A DNA stretch of 64,000 bases, from assembly GCF_022844465.1 (NCBI RefSeq), contig NZ_JALHLP010000008.1, forward strand, positions 104,992 to 168,991. The letters are read 5' to 3'. Of this stretch, positions 26,618 to 35,124 are shown piece by piece; the first letter of the stretch is position 1; the number at the start of each line of letters is the position of its first letter. Made by a program: the position numbers and the translations under genes. The stretch is from Bradyrhizobium sp. GTDB lineage: Bacteria; Pseudomonadota; Alphaproteobacteria; Rhizobiales; Xanthobacteraceae. Under the pieces are notes generated by a model. That model was not told the origin of the DNA and made no database searches. It saw only the letters and a program-made list of their open reading frames with translations.

Positions 26618-27790
26618 TTACAGTCTTTCCACGATCGTCACATTCGCCATGCCGCCGCCCTCGCACATGGTCTGCAGGCCGTAGCGCTTGTTGCGCTGCT
26701 TGAGCGCGTTGACCAGCGTGGTCATCAGCTTGGTGCCGGAGCCGCCGAGCGGATGGCCGAGCGCAATCGCGCCGCCATTGACGTTGAGCCTGGCCGGATC
26801 GGCGCCGGTGGTCTTCAGCCACGCCACCGGCACGGCCGCGAATGCCTCGTTGACCTCGAACAGGTCGATGTCGTCGACCGACATGCCGGCCTTCTGCAGC
26901 GCCCGCTTGGTGGCGTGCAGCGGCGCGTCCAGCATGATCACGGGATCGCCGCCCATCATGGTCATGTGATGGATGCGCGCCATCGGCTTCAGGCCCAGCG
27001 ACTTCAGGCCGCGTTCGTTGACGACCATGACGCCGGAGGCGCCGTCGCAGATCTGGCTGGCGCTGGCGGCGGTGTGCTTGCCGTTTTCGGCGATCAGCTT
27101 GACGCCCTTGATGCCCGCGAGACTGGCGTCGAAGCGGATGCCCTCGTCGATGTGGTGGGTGTCGGTCGAGTTGTCGGCGCGGGTGATCTGCAACGGGACG
27201 ATCTCGTCCTTGAAGCGGCCGGCCTGGGTTGCGGCGATCGCGCGCTGATGGCTCTCATAGGAATAGGCGTCGAGTTCGTCCTTGGTGAGCCCGTATTTCT
27301 CCGCCATCATTTCCGCGCCGGTGAACTGGCTGAAGATGATGTTCGGATACTTCCTCTCCATCGCCGGGCTCTTGGAAATGCCGAAGCCGTTCTTGGCCGG
27401 CAGCGACGAGGCGAGGCCCATCGGCACCCGGGTCATCGATTCCACCCCGGCCGCGATCACGATGTCCATGGTGCCGGACATCACCGCCTGCGCGGCGAAA
27501 TGCAGCGCCTGCTGCGAGGAGCCGCACTGGCGGTCGATCGAGGTGGCGGGCACGCTTTCCGGAAGCTTGGAAGCCAGCACCGCGTTGCGCCCGACGTTGC
27601 TCGACTGCTCGCCGGTCTGCATCACGCAGCCCATGATCACGTCTTCGATCTGGGCGGGATCGACCTTGGTGCGATCGACCAGCGAGTCCAGCACTGACGC
27701 GGCGAGATCGGCCGGGTGCCAGCCTGCAAGCCGTCCTCCCTTGCGGCCACCCGCGGTGCGGGCGGTGGCGACGATGTAGGCTTCGGCCAT
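26618..27790 (-). CDS. Thiolase (acetyl-CoA C-acyltransferase)
   Basis: Thiolase of 390 aa, performing the last step of beta-oxidation (3-ketoacyl-CoA cleavage) or its reverse. Active-site Cys89 is in RQCGSSQQ, His in NGGAIALGHPLGGSG near 346, and the second Cys in MCEGGGMAN near 376. Length and motifs are complete. It is divergent from the TetR gene; the 159-bp gap holds the shared promoters, including an AT-rich ATCAATCAATTAA at about 27864-27877. Confidence 0.94.
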   Translation of the reverse strand: MAEAYIVATARTAGGRKGGRLAGWHPADLAASVLDSLVDRTKVDPAQIEDVIMGCVMQTGEQSSNVGRNAVLASKLPESVPATSIDRQCGSSQQALHFAAQAVMSGTMDIVIAAGVESMTRVPMGLASSLPAKNGFGISKSPAMERKYPNIIFSQFTGAEMMAEKYGLTKDELDAYSYESHQRAIAATQAGRFKDEIVPLQITRADNSTDTHHIDEGIRFDASLAGIKGVKLIAENGKHTAASASQICDGASGVMVVNERGLKSLGLKPMARIHHMTMMGGDPVIMLDAPLHATKRALQKAGMSVDDIDLFEVNEAFAAVPVAWLKTTGADPARLNVNGGAIALGHPLGGSGTKLMTTLVNALKQRNKRYGLQTMCEGGGMANVTIVERL

Positions 27791-27949
27791 GTCTGTTCTC
27801 CCTGATTGTTGTTGGACGGCGGCTGAAAGATCGCGGGATTTAAGGGACGCGGCGGGATTTAGTCAATCAATCAATTAACTCTTGAGGTCAGCCGCGGCAT
27901 GCGCTTATGTGCGGCCGGGTTTCCCGGCCATGCAGTGATGGGATAGCCG

Positions 27950-28603
27950 TTGAATATCAGCGTACCGACCAGGCTTCCGGCCGGCAAAAACACCACCGCC
28001 GAGAAGCTGCTTGTCGCAGCCAGCGAACTGATGATCGAGCGCGCCTCGATCGAAGTGTCGCTGTCCGACATCGCGCAGAAGTCCGGCGTCAACGCCGCCC
28101 TGGTGAAATATCATTTCGGCAACAAGGACGGGCTGTTGCTGGCGCTGCTGGCGCGCGACGCCGCGGCCGAGATGTCGCAGCTGGAGTATCTGATCCGCCA
28201 GCCGATCTCGCCGACCGCGAAACTGCGCCTGCATATCGGCGGCATCATCCGCGCCTATCACCAGTTCCCCTACATGAACCGTTTGATCCATTACTTACTG
28301 CACGAGAGCAGCGCCGAGGCGGCTGCCGAGGTGTCGAAGTTCTTCGTCGCGCCCTTGCTCGACTTTCATCGCCGGCTGCTCGCCGAAGGGGTCAAGGCCG
28401 GCGAATTCCGCAGCATCGACCCGGTGCTGTTTTACACCAGCCTGATCGGCGCCTGCGACCACCTGTTCTTCGGCCGGCACGCGATCTCGCGCGCCAGCGG
28501 CGTCGGCCCGGTCACCGATGAAGTCTGTCGCCAGTACGTCAAGCACATGGAAGCGCTGATCTGCGGCGGCATATTGAATGGGCGAGTAGCGAATAGCGAG
28601 TAG
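27950..28603 (+). CDS. TetR/AcrR-family regulator
   Basis: Repressor-type regulator of 217 aa. The helix-turn-helix is at about 36-60 (SLSDIAQKSGVNAALVKYHF). The C-terminal ligand domain resembles the fatty-acid or catabolite-responsive subgroup. It is divergent from the thiolase gene and upstream of an SDR, crotonase, ligase and acyl-CoA dehydrogenases, so it plausibly controls that set. The start TTG at 27950 lacks a strong SD; internal ATGs are distant. The last residues (NGRVANSE) are encoded by the family C repeat, which also supplies the stop codon. Confidence 0.88.
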   Translation: MNISVPTRLPAGKNTTAEKLLVAASELMIERASIEVSLSDIAQKSGVNAALVKYHFGNKDGLLLALLARDAAAEMSQLEYLIRQPISPTAKLRLHIGGIIRAYHQFPYMNRLIHYLLHESSAEAAAEVSKFFVAPLLDFHRRLLAEGVKAGEFRSIDPVLFYTSLIGACDHLFFGRHAISRASGVGPVTDEVCRQYVKHMEALICGGILNGRVANSE

Positions 28604-28654
28604 CGAATGGATCGCATCTAATCCATTCGCCACTCGCTATTCGCCATTCGCCAT
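28577..28654. repeat. Family C palindromic repeat, copy 2
   Basis: Left arm 28577-28612 (AATGGGCGAGTAGCGAATAG then AGTAGCGAATGGAT) and right arm 28621-28654 with the complementary units. It overlaps the 3' end of the TetR gene and reaches into the gap before the SDR gene. Confidence 0.82.
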
Positions 28655-28693
28655 CTTAGAGAAGAAACGCCTAAGGAAGGAAAGGTATCCAAA

Positions 28694-29452
28694 ATGCAGT
28701 TGAAAGACGTTGCGGTTCTCATCACCGGCGGCGGTTCGGGTCTCGGCGCCGCGACCGCCCGCGCCATGGCCGCCAAAGGTGCGAAGATCGGCGTGATCGA
28801 CCAGAACAAGGAGAACGCCGAAAAAGTCGCCGCCGAAGTCAAGGGCATCGCCCTCCACGCCGACGTCACCGACGAGGAGGCGATCAAGGCGGCGATTGCC
28901 AAGGCGGAAGCCGCGCACGGCATCGCGCGCGTCTTGATGAACTGCGCCGGCATCGGCGGATCGCAGCGCACCGTCGGCAAGGACGGCGTCTATCCGCTGG
29001 CCAAGTTCGTCCGCATCATCAACGTCAACCTGATCGGCACCTTTAACGTGCTGCGCCTGTTTGCCGAACGGCTGGCCACAGCGCCGCCGATCGGCGAGGA
29101 GCGGGGCGTCATCATCAACACCGCGAGCGTGGCGGCCTATGAGGGGCAGATCGGCCAGATCGCCTATTCGGCGTCGAAGGGCGGCGTCGTCGGCCTCACG
29201 CTGCCGGCGGCGCGCGACCTCGCCACCCTCAAGATCCGCGTCAACACCATCGCGCCCGGCCTGTTCCTGACGCCGCTCTTGATGGGCCTGAACGAAGAGG
29301 CCCGCAAGAGCCTGGGGGCGCAGGTGCCGCATCCGGCGCGGCTCGGCGACGCTTCCGAATACGGCAGTCTCGCGGTCCACATCGTCGAGAACCCGATGCT
29401 CAACGGCGAGACCATTCGTCTCGACGGCGCCATCCGGATGGCGCCGCGGTAG
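28694..29452 (+). CDS. SDR, 3-hydroxyacyl-CoA dehydrogenase type II-like (HSD10-like)
   Basis: Short-chain dehydrogenase of 252 aa. TGGGSGLGAA (11-20) binds NAD, NCAG is at 83-86, and Ser145, Tyr158 and Lys162 complete the catalytic triad (INTASV, AYSASKGG). Length, the LITGGGSGLG start and the C-terminal MLNGETIRLDGAIRM resemble human HSD10, which oxidises 3-hydroxyacyl-CoA and 2-methyl-3-hydroxybutyryl-CoA. It is on the same strand as the crotonase and ligase downstream, so it probably performs the second oxidation of this beta-oxidation set. Confidence 0.9.
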   Translation: MQLKDVAVLITGGGSGLGAATARAMAAKGAKIGVIDQNKENAEKVAAEVKGIALHADVTDEEAIKAAIAKAEAAHGIARVLMNCAGIGGSQRTVGKDGVYPLAKFVRIINVNLIGTFNVLRLFAERLATAPPIGEERGVIINTASVAAYEGQIGQIAYSASKGGVVGLTLPAARDLATLKIRVNTIAPGLFLTPLLMGLNEEARKSLGAQVPHPARLGDASEYGSLAVHIVENPMLNGETIRLDGAIRMAPR

Positions 29453-29466
29453 TTGGCGCTGCGCTT

Positions 29467-29600
29467 CCTTCTCCCCTTGTGGGAGAAGGTGGCGCGGATG
29501 CAATCCGCGCCGGATGAGGGGTTCTCTCGGCCAGCAACCCCTCACCGCATTGAATGCGCGGCTAATGCCGGCGATGCCCTCTCCCACAAGGGGAGAGGGC
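29467..29600. repeat. Family B palindromic repeat, copy 2
   Basis: Outer arms are CCTTCTCCCCTTGTGGGAGA (from 29467) and CCCTCTCCCACAAGGGGAGA (ending near 29600), each a hairpin in its own right. The centre carries GGATGAGGGG and its complement CCCCTCACC. It sits between the SDR and crotonase genes. Confidence 0.88.
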
Positions 29601-29642
29601 GCAGCAATGAGCGCCGCAATCCGCGGATGCAGGGAGCGCTTC

Positions 29643-30449
29643 ATGACTCAACCGCTGCTGATCGAACACAATGACGGGGTCGACCGGGTGACGCTCAATC
29701 GCCCGGACAGCCTCAATGCGCTCAACCCCGACATGATCGACGCGCTCAACGCCTATTTTGAGGGCCTGCAGCGCAACCGCGCAACCCGTGTCGTGGTGCT
29801 GAAGGGTGCGGGCGCGTCGTTCTGCGCCGGGCTCGACCTCAAGCACGCGATGCAGCGCCGCGCCGGCCAGCAGGAGCCGCCCGGCGTCACCGAGTCGCTG
29901 GATTCGCAGCGCCGCATCGCCGACATCGTGATGCTGATGCGGCGCTGTCCGCAGCCGATCATCGCGCTGGTTCAGGGTGCGGCGGCCGGCGGCGGCTTTG
30001 CGCTGGCGCTGGCCGCCGACATCCGCATCGCCACCCGGTCCGCGCGGATGAACTGCGCCTTCATCAAGCTCGGCCTCGGCGGCTGTGACATCGGCACCTC
30101 CTATTTTCTGCCGCGGCTGGTCGGCGTCTCCGTCGCCTCCGAACTGATCCTGACCGGGCGCTTCATCGGCGCCGAGCGCGCGCTCGCCGTCGGCCTCGTC
30201 TCCGAGGTCGTCGAGGAAGGCGGGCTTGACGCGGCCGCCGAGCCCTTTGTCGATGCGATGATGACGGCCTCGCCGGTCGGTCTGCGGCTGTCCAAGGAAT
30301 GTCTCAATATGAGCGTCGACGCCGGCTCGATCGAGGCCGTGATCGCCATGGAAGACCGCAATCAGGTGCTGTGCAGCCGCTCGGAGGATTTCAACGAGGG
30401 CATCAGGGCCTTTCTCGAAAAACGAAAGCCTGTCTATATCAGGCGCTAG
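29643..30449 (+). CDS. Enoyl-CoA hydratase/isomerase family protein
   Basis: Crotonase-fold protein of 268 aa. Oxyanion-hole residues are in SFCAGLDLKHA (about 59-69) and GAAAGGGFALALAADIRIA (about 110-128). The catalytic Glu positions of rat enoyl-CoA hydratase are Ala and Phe, and an Asp occurs in GGCDIG (about 149-154) where isomerase-type members place a catalytic acid. An AGGGAG motif before the ATG at 29643 sets the start. It lies between the HSD10-like SDR and a CoA ligase, so it should act on an enoyl- or aromatic acyl-CoA of that pathway. Confidence 0.9.
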   Translation: MTQPLLIEHNDGVDRVTLNRPDSLNALNPDMIDALNAYFEGLQRNRATRVVVLKGAGASFCAGLDLKHAMQRRAGQQEPPGVTESLDSQRRIADIVMLMRRCPQPIIALVQGAAAGGGFALALAADIRIATRSARMNCAFIKLGLGGCDIGTSYFLPRLVGVSVASELILTGRFIGAERALAVGLVSEVVEEGGLDAAAEPFVDAMMTASPVGLRLSKECLNMSVDAGSIEAVIAMEDRNQVLCSRSEDFNEGIRAFLEKRKPVYIRR

Positions 30450-30500
30450 CGACCGATCAGAACGAAAGAGCTGCAAAGGCCGAATTCCGGGAGACGCAAT

Positions 30501-32375
30501 ATGAGTGGGAATGCCGCCGAGGTGCTGAGCAAGCCCGGCTTTCGCAAGATCCAATGGCTGGAGCGCGATATCGCGGTCGAGCGGCGGCCCGATGGCGTGA
30601 TCGTTCTGAAGTCGCGGATTCCGCTCAAGCAATACGAGCGGCATGTTCCGGCCGCGCTGGCGAAGTGGGCCAGGCAGGCGCCGGAGCGCATCTGGCTGGC
30701 GCAGCGCAGCGGCGCGGACCGGCAATGGCGGAAGGTATCTTACGGCGAGGCTAAGAAACTCGTCGATGGGTTGACGCAAGGCCTGCTCAACCTCGGCCTC
30801 GCCGAGGGCAGCCCCGTTGCGATCCTGTCGGGCAATTCGATCGAGCACGCACTGATGACGCAGGCCGCGATGCAGGCGCGTCTGCCGGCGGCGCCGGTGT
30901 CGCCAGCCTATTCGCTGATGAGCCAGGATCATCTCAAGCTGAAATATCTGTTTGCACTGATCAAACCGGCGGTGGTGATGGTGCAGGACGGGCCGACCTT
31001 TGAGAAGGCGTTGAAGGCGCTTGATCTGGCCGGCGTTACCGTCGTTCACGTCGCGCGCCCCTGCGAGGGCATCAAGAGTATCTCCTTTGCCGAGCTGGCG
31101 GCGACGCCTGTTACCGGCGATGTCGAAGCCTCGATTGCCAGGATCACGCCCGATACCGTCGGCAAGCTGTTGTTCACCTCGGGCTCGACCGGGATGCCGA
31201 AGGCCGTCATCAACACGCAGGCGATGATGTGCGCCAATGCGGCGATGATGATGCAGGTGCGGCCGCGCGACCCCAACGCGCCGATTGCAACCTACCTCGA
31301 CTGGATGCCGTGGAACCATACCATGGGGGGCAACGCGCTGTTCAATCCGGTCCTGATCGAGGGCGGCACGCTCTACATCGACGACGGCCGCCCGATGCCC
31401 GGGCAGATCGAGGAGACCTTGCGCAATCTGCGCGAGATTTCGCCGACCTACTACGCCAACGTGCCCGCGGGCTACGCCGCGCTCGCCGCCGCCATGGAAA
31501 AGGACGACGCGCTGTGCCGTTCCTTCTTCAGGAATCTCGGCCTGATGGCCTATGGCGGCGCGCGGCTGCCCGACGACCTTTATGACCGGATGCAGGCGCT
31601 CGCGGTGCGCGCCACCGGACAACGCATCGTGTTCTACACCGGCTGGGGTTCGACCGAGACCGCGCCGACTTCCACCGGCACCTATTGGGATACCGAGCGC
31701 GTCGGCCTGATCGGGCTGCCGTTTCCCGGCGTCGAACTGAAGATGGTGCCGGTCGGATCGAAGTACGAGCTGCGCCTGCGCGGCGTCAACGTCACGCCCG
31801 GCTATTTCGGTCAACCCGAACTCACCCGCAACGCGTTCGACGAGGAAGGCTTTTACTGCATCGGCGACGCCGGCGTGTTCGTCGATCCCGAGGATCCCGT
31901 GCAGGGTATCATCTTCGCCGGCCGCGTGGTCGAGGACTTCAAGCTCACCACCGGCACCTTCGTGCATGTCGGCTCGCTGCGTACCGACGCGATCGCTGCC
32001 GCAACGCCGTTCGTGCAGGACGCGCTGGTGGCGGGCCAGGATCGCCCGTTCGTCGGCCTTCTGGCCTGGCCGAACCTCCACGCCTGCCGTCAGATCGTCG
32101 GCAATCCCGAGGCGACCTATGAAGAAGTGGTCAGGCATCCCGCCGTGATTGCCTGCCTGAAGCAGGGCCTGCAGGCGCACAACGACGCTTCCGCGGGCGC
32201 CAGCAGCATGCGGATCGCCCGTGCCATGCTGATGGTCGAGCCGGCCTCGATCGACGGCAACGAGCTCACCGACAAGGGCTACATCAACCAGCGCGCCGGG
32301 CTGGAGCGTCGCGCCGCGCTGGTGGAGCGGCTCTATGCCGATCAGCCCGACGAAGACGTGATCGTGCTGCAATGA
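30501..32375 (+). CDS. Feruloyl-CoA synthetase-like AMP-forming ligase
   Basis: Acid-CoA ligase of 624 aa. The adenylate motif FTSGSTGMPK is at 225-234, GWGSTETAP near 382-390, and the C-terminal DKGYINQ lysine loop near 592-598. The arrangement TYLDWMPWNHTMGGN and the lack of a typical C-terminal AMP-binding subdomain identify the feruloyl-CoA synthetase branch, which activates hydroxycinnamates. It is paralogous to the ligase at 53689. The true substrate could be any aryl or branched acid; its neighbours are dehydrogenases and crotonases, with no aldehyde dehydrogenase as in ferulate-to-vanillin pathways. Confidence 0.88.
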   Translation: MSGNAAEVLSKPGFRKIQWLERDIAVERRPDGVIVLKSRIPLKQYERHVPAALAKWARQAPERIWLAQRSGADRQWRKVSYGEAKKLVDGLTQGLLNLGLAEGSPVAILSGNSIEHALMTQAAMQARLPAAPVSPAYSLMSQDHLKLKYLFALIKPAVVMVQDGPTFEKALKALDLAGVTVVHVARPCEGIKSISFAELAATPVTGDVEASIARITPDTVGKLLFTSGSTGMPKAVINTQAMMCANAAMMMQVRPRDPNAPIATYLDWMPWNHTMGGNALFNPVLIEGGTLYIDDGRPMPGQIEETLRNLREISPTYYANVPAGYAALAAAMEKDDALCRSFFRNLGLMAYGGARLPDDLYDRMQALAVRATGQRIVFYTGWGSTETAPTSTGTYWDTERVGLIGLPFPGVELKMVPVGSKYELRLRGVNVTPGYFGQPELTRNAFDEEGFYCIGDAGVFVDPEDPVQGIIFAGRVVEDFKLTTGTFVHVGSLRTDAIAAATPFVQDALVAGQDRPFVGLLAWPNLHACRQIVGNPEATYEEVVRHPAVIACLKQGLQAHNDASAGASSMRIARAMLMVEPASIDGNELTDKGYINQRAGLERRAALVERLYADQPDEDVIVLQ

Positions 32376-32397
32376 GAACGACGCGCTCTCCATCGGC

Positions 32398-32473
32398 CGT
32401 CATTCCGGGATGGTCCGAAGGACCAGACCCGGAATCTCGAGATTCCGGGTTCGCTTCGCGTCCCGGAATGACG
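32398..32473. repeat. Family A palindromic repeat, copy 4
   Basis: Short copy with arms CGTCATTCCGGGA and TCCCGGAATGACG and inner blocks GGTCCGAAGGACC and CCCGGAATCTCGAGATTCCG. It separates the ligase gene and the first acyl-CoA dehydrogenase. Confidence 0.9.
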
Positions 32474-32509
32474 GTTTCCCTTTCCATCCTCAAAGCCGAG
32501 TAATCCGCC

Positions 32510-33637
32510 ATGAACTTCGATTTCTCCGACGAACAAAAGCAGATGCGCGACGCGGCGCGAAAGTTTCTGGCTGAAAAATGCCCGCCGAAAGCCGTGCGCG
32601 CGGTGCTGGACGGCAAGGCGAGCTATGACAAGGAACTGTGGAAGGGGCTCGCCGAGATGGGCTTTCTCGGCGTCGCGATCCCCGAAGCGTTCGGCGGCGC
32701 GGGCGCCGGTCATCTCGAACTTTGCGTGATCGCGGAAGAAATCGGCCGCGCGCTGGCGCCGGTACCGTTCTCATCCACCGTCTATCTCGCCGCCGAGGCG
32801 CTGCTGCTGGCGGGCTCCGAGGCGCAGAAGCGGAAATGGCTGCCGAAGATCGCTTCCGGCGAGGCGATCGGCACGCTGGCGCTGTTCGAAGGCAAGGGCA
32901 ATCCGTCGCCGAAGGCGATCAAGCTGCAGGCCTCCGGCGGCACGCTGAACGGCGTGAAAAAGCCGGTGCCGGATGGCGCGGTCGCCGATTTCGCCATTGT
33001 TGCCGCGCGCACCGGCTCCTCCGGGCGCGATTCCGATATCTCGCTGTTCCTGGTCGATCTCAAGGCTGGCGGCGTCGAAGTAAAGTCGCTGACCAATATC
33101 GATCCGACCCGGGGGCAGGCCGAACTCACCTTCAAGAACGCCAAGGCCGAACCGCTCGGAACGGCCGGTGAAGGCTGGGGCCTCCTGACTCAAGTGCTCG
33201 ACCGCGCCGCCGTTCTGCTGGCCTTCGAGCAGGTCGGCGGCTCCGATCGCGCGCTCGAAATGGGCCGCGACTACGCGCTCGACCGCATCGCTTTCGGCCG
33301 GCCGATCGGCTCGTTCCAGGCGGTCAAGCACATGCTGGCCGACATGTATGTGTCGGCGACGCTGGCGCGCTCGAACTGCTATTACGGCGCCTGGGCGCTC
33401 TCGACCAACGCGGCGGAACTGCCGGAAGCGGCGGCCTCCGCGCGCATCAGCGCAACGCAGGCGTTCCAGCACTGCTCCAAGAACAACATCCAGGTTCATG
33501 GCGGCATGGGTTTCACCTGGGAGTTCGATTGCCACATGTACTACCGTCGCGCCAACGCCACCGCGCTTTCGCTCGGCAGCCTGTCGTATTGGGAAGATCA
33601 GCTGATCGACCGCATGCGCCAGAAGAACGCGGCTTGA
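32510..33637 (+). CDS. Acyl-CoA dehydrogenase, short type
   Basis: FAD-dependent acyl-CoA dehydrogenase-fold protein of 375 aa. The N-terminal helical domain (1-120) and beta-barrel are present, but the flavin-facing C-terminus ends with QVHGGMGFTWEFDCHMYYRRA (about 327-347, shorter pieces: VHGGMGFTWE) and lacks the EGT/GGT segment where the usual catalytic Glu sits. In mycobacterial alpha2beta2 acyl-CoA dehydrogenases one subunit has this form. It is followed by two 415-aa dehydrogenases, so a heteromeric enzyme with one of them is plausible. This pairing is inference. Confidence 0.87.
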   Translation: MNFDFSDEQKQMRDAARKFLAEKCPPKAVRAVLDGKASYDKELWKGLAEMGFLGVAIPEAFGGAGAGHLELCVIAEEIGRALAPVPFSSTVYLAAEALLLAGSEAQKRKWLPKIASGEAIGTLALFEGKGNPSPKAIKLQASGGTLNGVKKPVPDGAVADFAIVAARTGSSGRDSDISLFLVDLKAGGVEVKSLTNIDPTRGQAELTFKNAKAEPLGTAGEGWGLLTQVLDRAAVLLAFEQVGGSDRALEMGRDYALDRIAFGRPIGSFQAVKHMLADMYVSATLARSNCYYGAWALSTNAAELPEAAASARISATQAFQHCSKNNIQVHGGMGFTWEFDCHMYYRRANATALSLGSLSYWEDQLIDRMRQKNAA

Positions 33638-33645
33638 AGGTGGCA

Positions 33646-33745
33646 GTCATTCCGGGGCGATGTGCAGCATCGAACCCGGAATCTCGACGTAATAAATAAT
33701 CTCCAGATTCCGGATCGATCCGCGAGGCGGATCGTCCGGAATGAC
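33646..33745. repeat. Family A palindromic repeat, copy 5
   Basis: Arms GTCATTCCGGGGCGAT and ATCGTCCGGAATGAC (imperfect pairing in the middle), with an unusual AT-rich centre ACGTAATAAATAATCTC. It lies between two acyl-CoA dehydrogenase genes. Confidence 0.82.
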
Positions 33746-33762
33746 GAGCAAGGATCACGCGC

Positions 33763-35010
33763 ATGAATTTCGACGACACCCCGCAGGAAGCCGCGTTCCG
33801 CGCCGAGGCCAGGGCGTGGATTTCCGCCAACGCGCCCAAGCAATACGAGGACGAGCTTCGCAAATCCTCGCTCGGCCGAACCGCGCTCAAGGGCGCCGAC
33901 ATTCTTGCAGTGGCGAAAGCCTGGCAGAAGAAGAAGGCTGATGCCGGTTGGGCCTGCCTGCACTGGCCGAAGGAGTATGGCGGACGTGGTGCCACGCCGA
34001 TCGAGCGGGTGATCTGGCAGCAGGAAGAGGGTCCGTTCGGCAAACTCAGCGGCATGTTCATCATCGGCCATGGCATGTGCGGGCCGACCATGATGGCGTT
34101 CGCCGGCGAGCAGGAGAAGCGCAAATACCTGCCGCCGCTGGCGTCGGGCGAGAAGGTCTGGTGCCAGTTGTTCTCCGAGCCGGCCGGCGGCTCCGACGTC
34201 GCGGGCCTGCGCACCCGCGCCGAGAGGAAGGGCGACGGCTGGATCGTCAACGGCCAGAAGATCTGGACCTCGGGCGCGCATTATTCCGATTACGGCATTC
34301 TGCTGACCCGCACCGACCCCGATGTCGCCAAGCACAAGGGCCTCACCATGTTCTTCCTCGACATGAAGAGTCCTGGCGTCGAGGTCCGGCCGATCAAGCA
34401 GGCCAACGGCCAGTCCGACTTCAACGAGGTTTATTTCACCGACGTGAAGATTCCGGACTCGCAGCGGCTCGGCGCGGTCAACGACGGCTGGAACGTATCG
34501 CTGACCACGCTGATGAACGAGCGGATGTCGATCGGCGCCGGCGTTTCGACCGGTTTCCCCGAACTTTTCGAGTTCTGCAACAGCCTGATGCTGGAAGACG
34601 GTCCCGCGATCGAGGACCGCAATGTCCGCGCCAGGCTGGCGGACTGGGCGGTGAAGGCGAGCGGGCTGAAATATACCAGCATGCGCGCGATCTCGGCGCT
34701 GTCGAAGGGCGAGCGTCCGGGTCCGGAGAACTCCATCGGCAAGCTGGTGGCGGGCTCGATGGTGCAGGAGGTCGCGATGTACGCGCTGGACCTGCAAGGC
34801 GCCGCCGGCGCGCTGAGCGGGCCTGACGATGCCGAAGTCGCCGGCAAGTTCCAGGCAATGCTGCTGCGCGCGCCGGGCACCCGCGTCGAGGGCGGCACCG
34901 ACGAGATCATGCGCAACATCATCGCCGAGCGCGTGCTTGGCCTGCCCGGCGACATCAGGGTCGACAAGGACGTGCCGTTCAACAAGATCCCGACCAGGGG
35001 AAGAGCATAG
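33763..35010 (+). CDS. Acyl-CoA dehydrogenase, long type, tandem copy 1
   Basis: Acyl-CoA dehydrogenase of 415 aa that would introduce the alpha-beta double bond in an acyl-CoA. WCQLFSEPAGGSDVAGLRTRAE (about 127-148, broken here as SEPAGGSDVAGL) binds flavin, and EGGTDEIMRNIIAERVLGLPGD (about 376-397) is the C-terminal flavin loop. The position aligned with the catalytic Glu of MCAD is Gly, so the base must lie elsewhere, as in other GGT-type members. It is about three quarters identical by eye to the next gene, showing a recent tandem duplication. Confidence 0.9.
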   Translation: MNFDDTPQEAAFRAEARAWISANAPKQYEDELRKSSLGRTALKGADILAVAKAWQKKKADAGWACLHWPKEYGGRGATPIERVIWQQEEGPFGKLSGMFIIGHGMCGPTMMAFAGEQEKRKYLPPLASGEKVWCQLFSEPAGGSDVAGLRTRAERKGDGWIVNGQKIWTSGAHYSDYGILLTRTDPDVAKHKGLTMFFLDMKSPGVEVRPIKQANGQSDFNEVYFTDVKIPDSQRLGAVNDGWNVSLTTLMNERMSIGAGVSTGFPELFEFCNSLMLEDGPAIEDRNVRARLADWAVKASGLKYTSMRAISALSKGERPGPENSIGKLVAGSMVQEVAMYALDLQGAAGALSGPDDAEVAGKFQAMLLRAPGTRVEGGTDEIMRNIIAERVLGLPGDIRVDKDVPFNKIPTRGRA

Positions 35011-35011
35011 G

Positions 35012-35106
35012 TGTCGTTCCGGGGCGGCGCGCAGCGGCGAACCCGGAACCTCGAGCAACATAACCTCTAGATTCCGGGTTCGCGCTGTGCGCGCCCCGGA
35101 ATGACG
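35012..35106. repeat. Family A palindromic repeat, copy 6
   Basis: Arms TGTCGTTCCGGGGCG and CGCCCCGGAATGACG (one mismatch, G for A) with inner GAACCCGGAACCTC and GATTCCGGGTTCGC. It divides the tandem acyl-CoA dehydrogenase genes. Confidence 0.85.
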
Positions 35107-35124
35107 TGAAAAAAGGAAGCCGCC

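Noticed and set aside
29562..32393. Very long minus-strand open frame opposite the crotonase and ligase genes
   Set aside because: It is antisense to two genes with complete motifs, has Arg/His/Gly-rich composition without domain logic, and is typical of high-GC reverse-strand frames.
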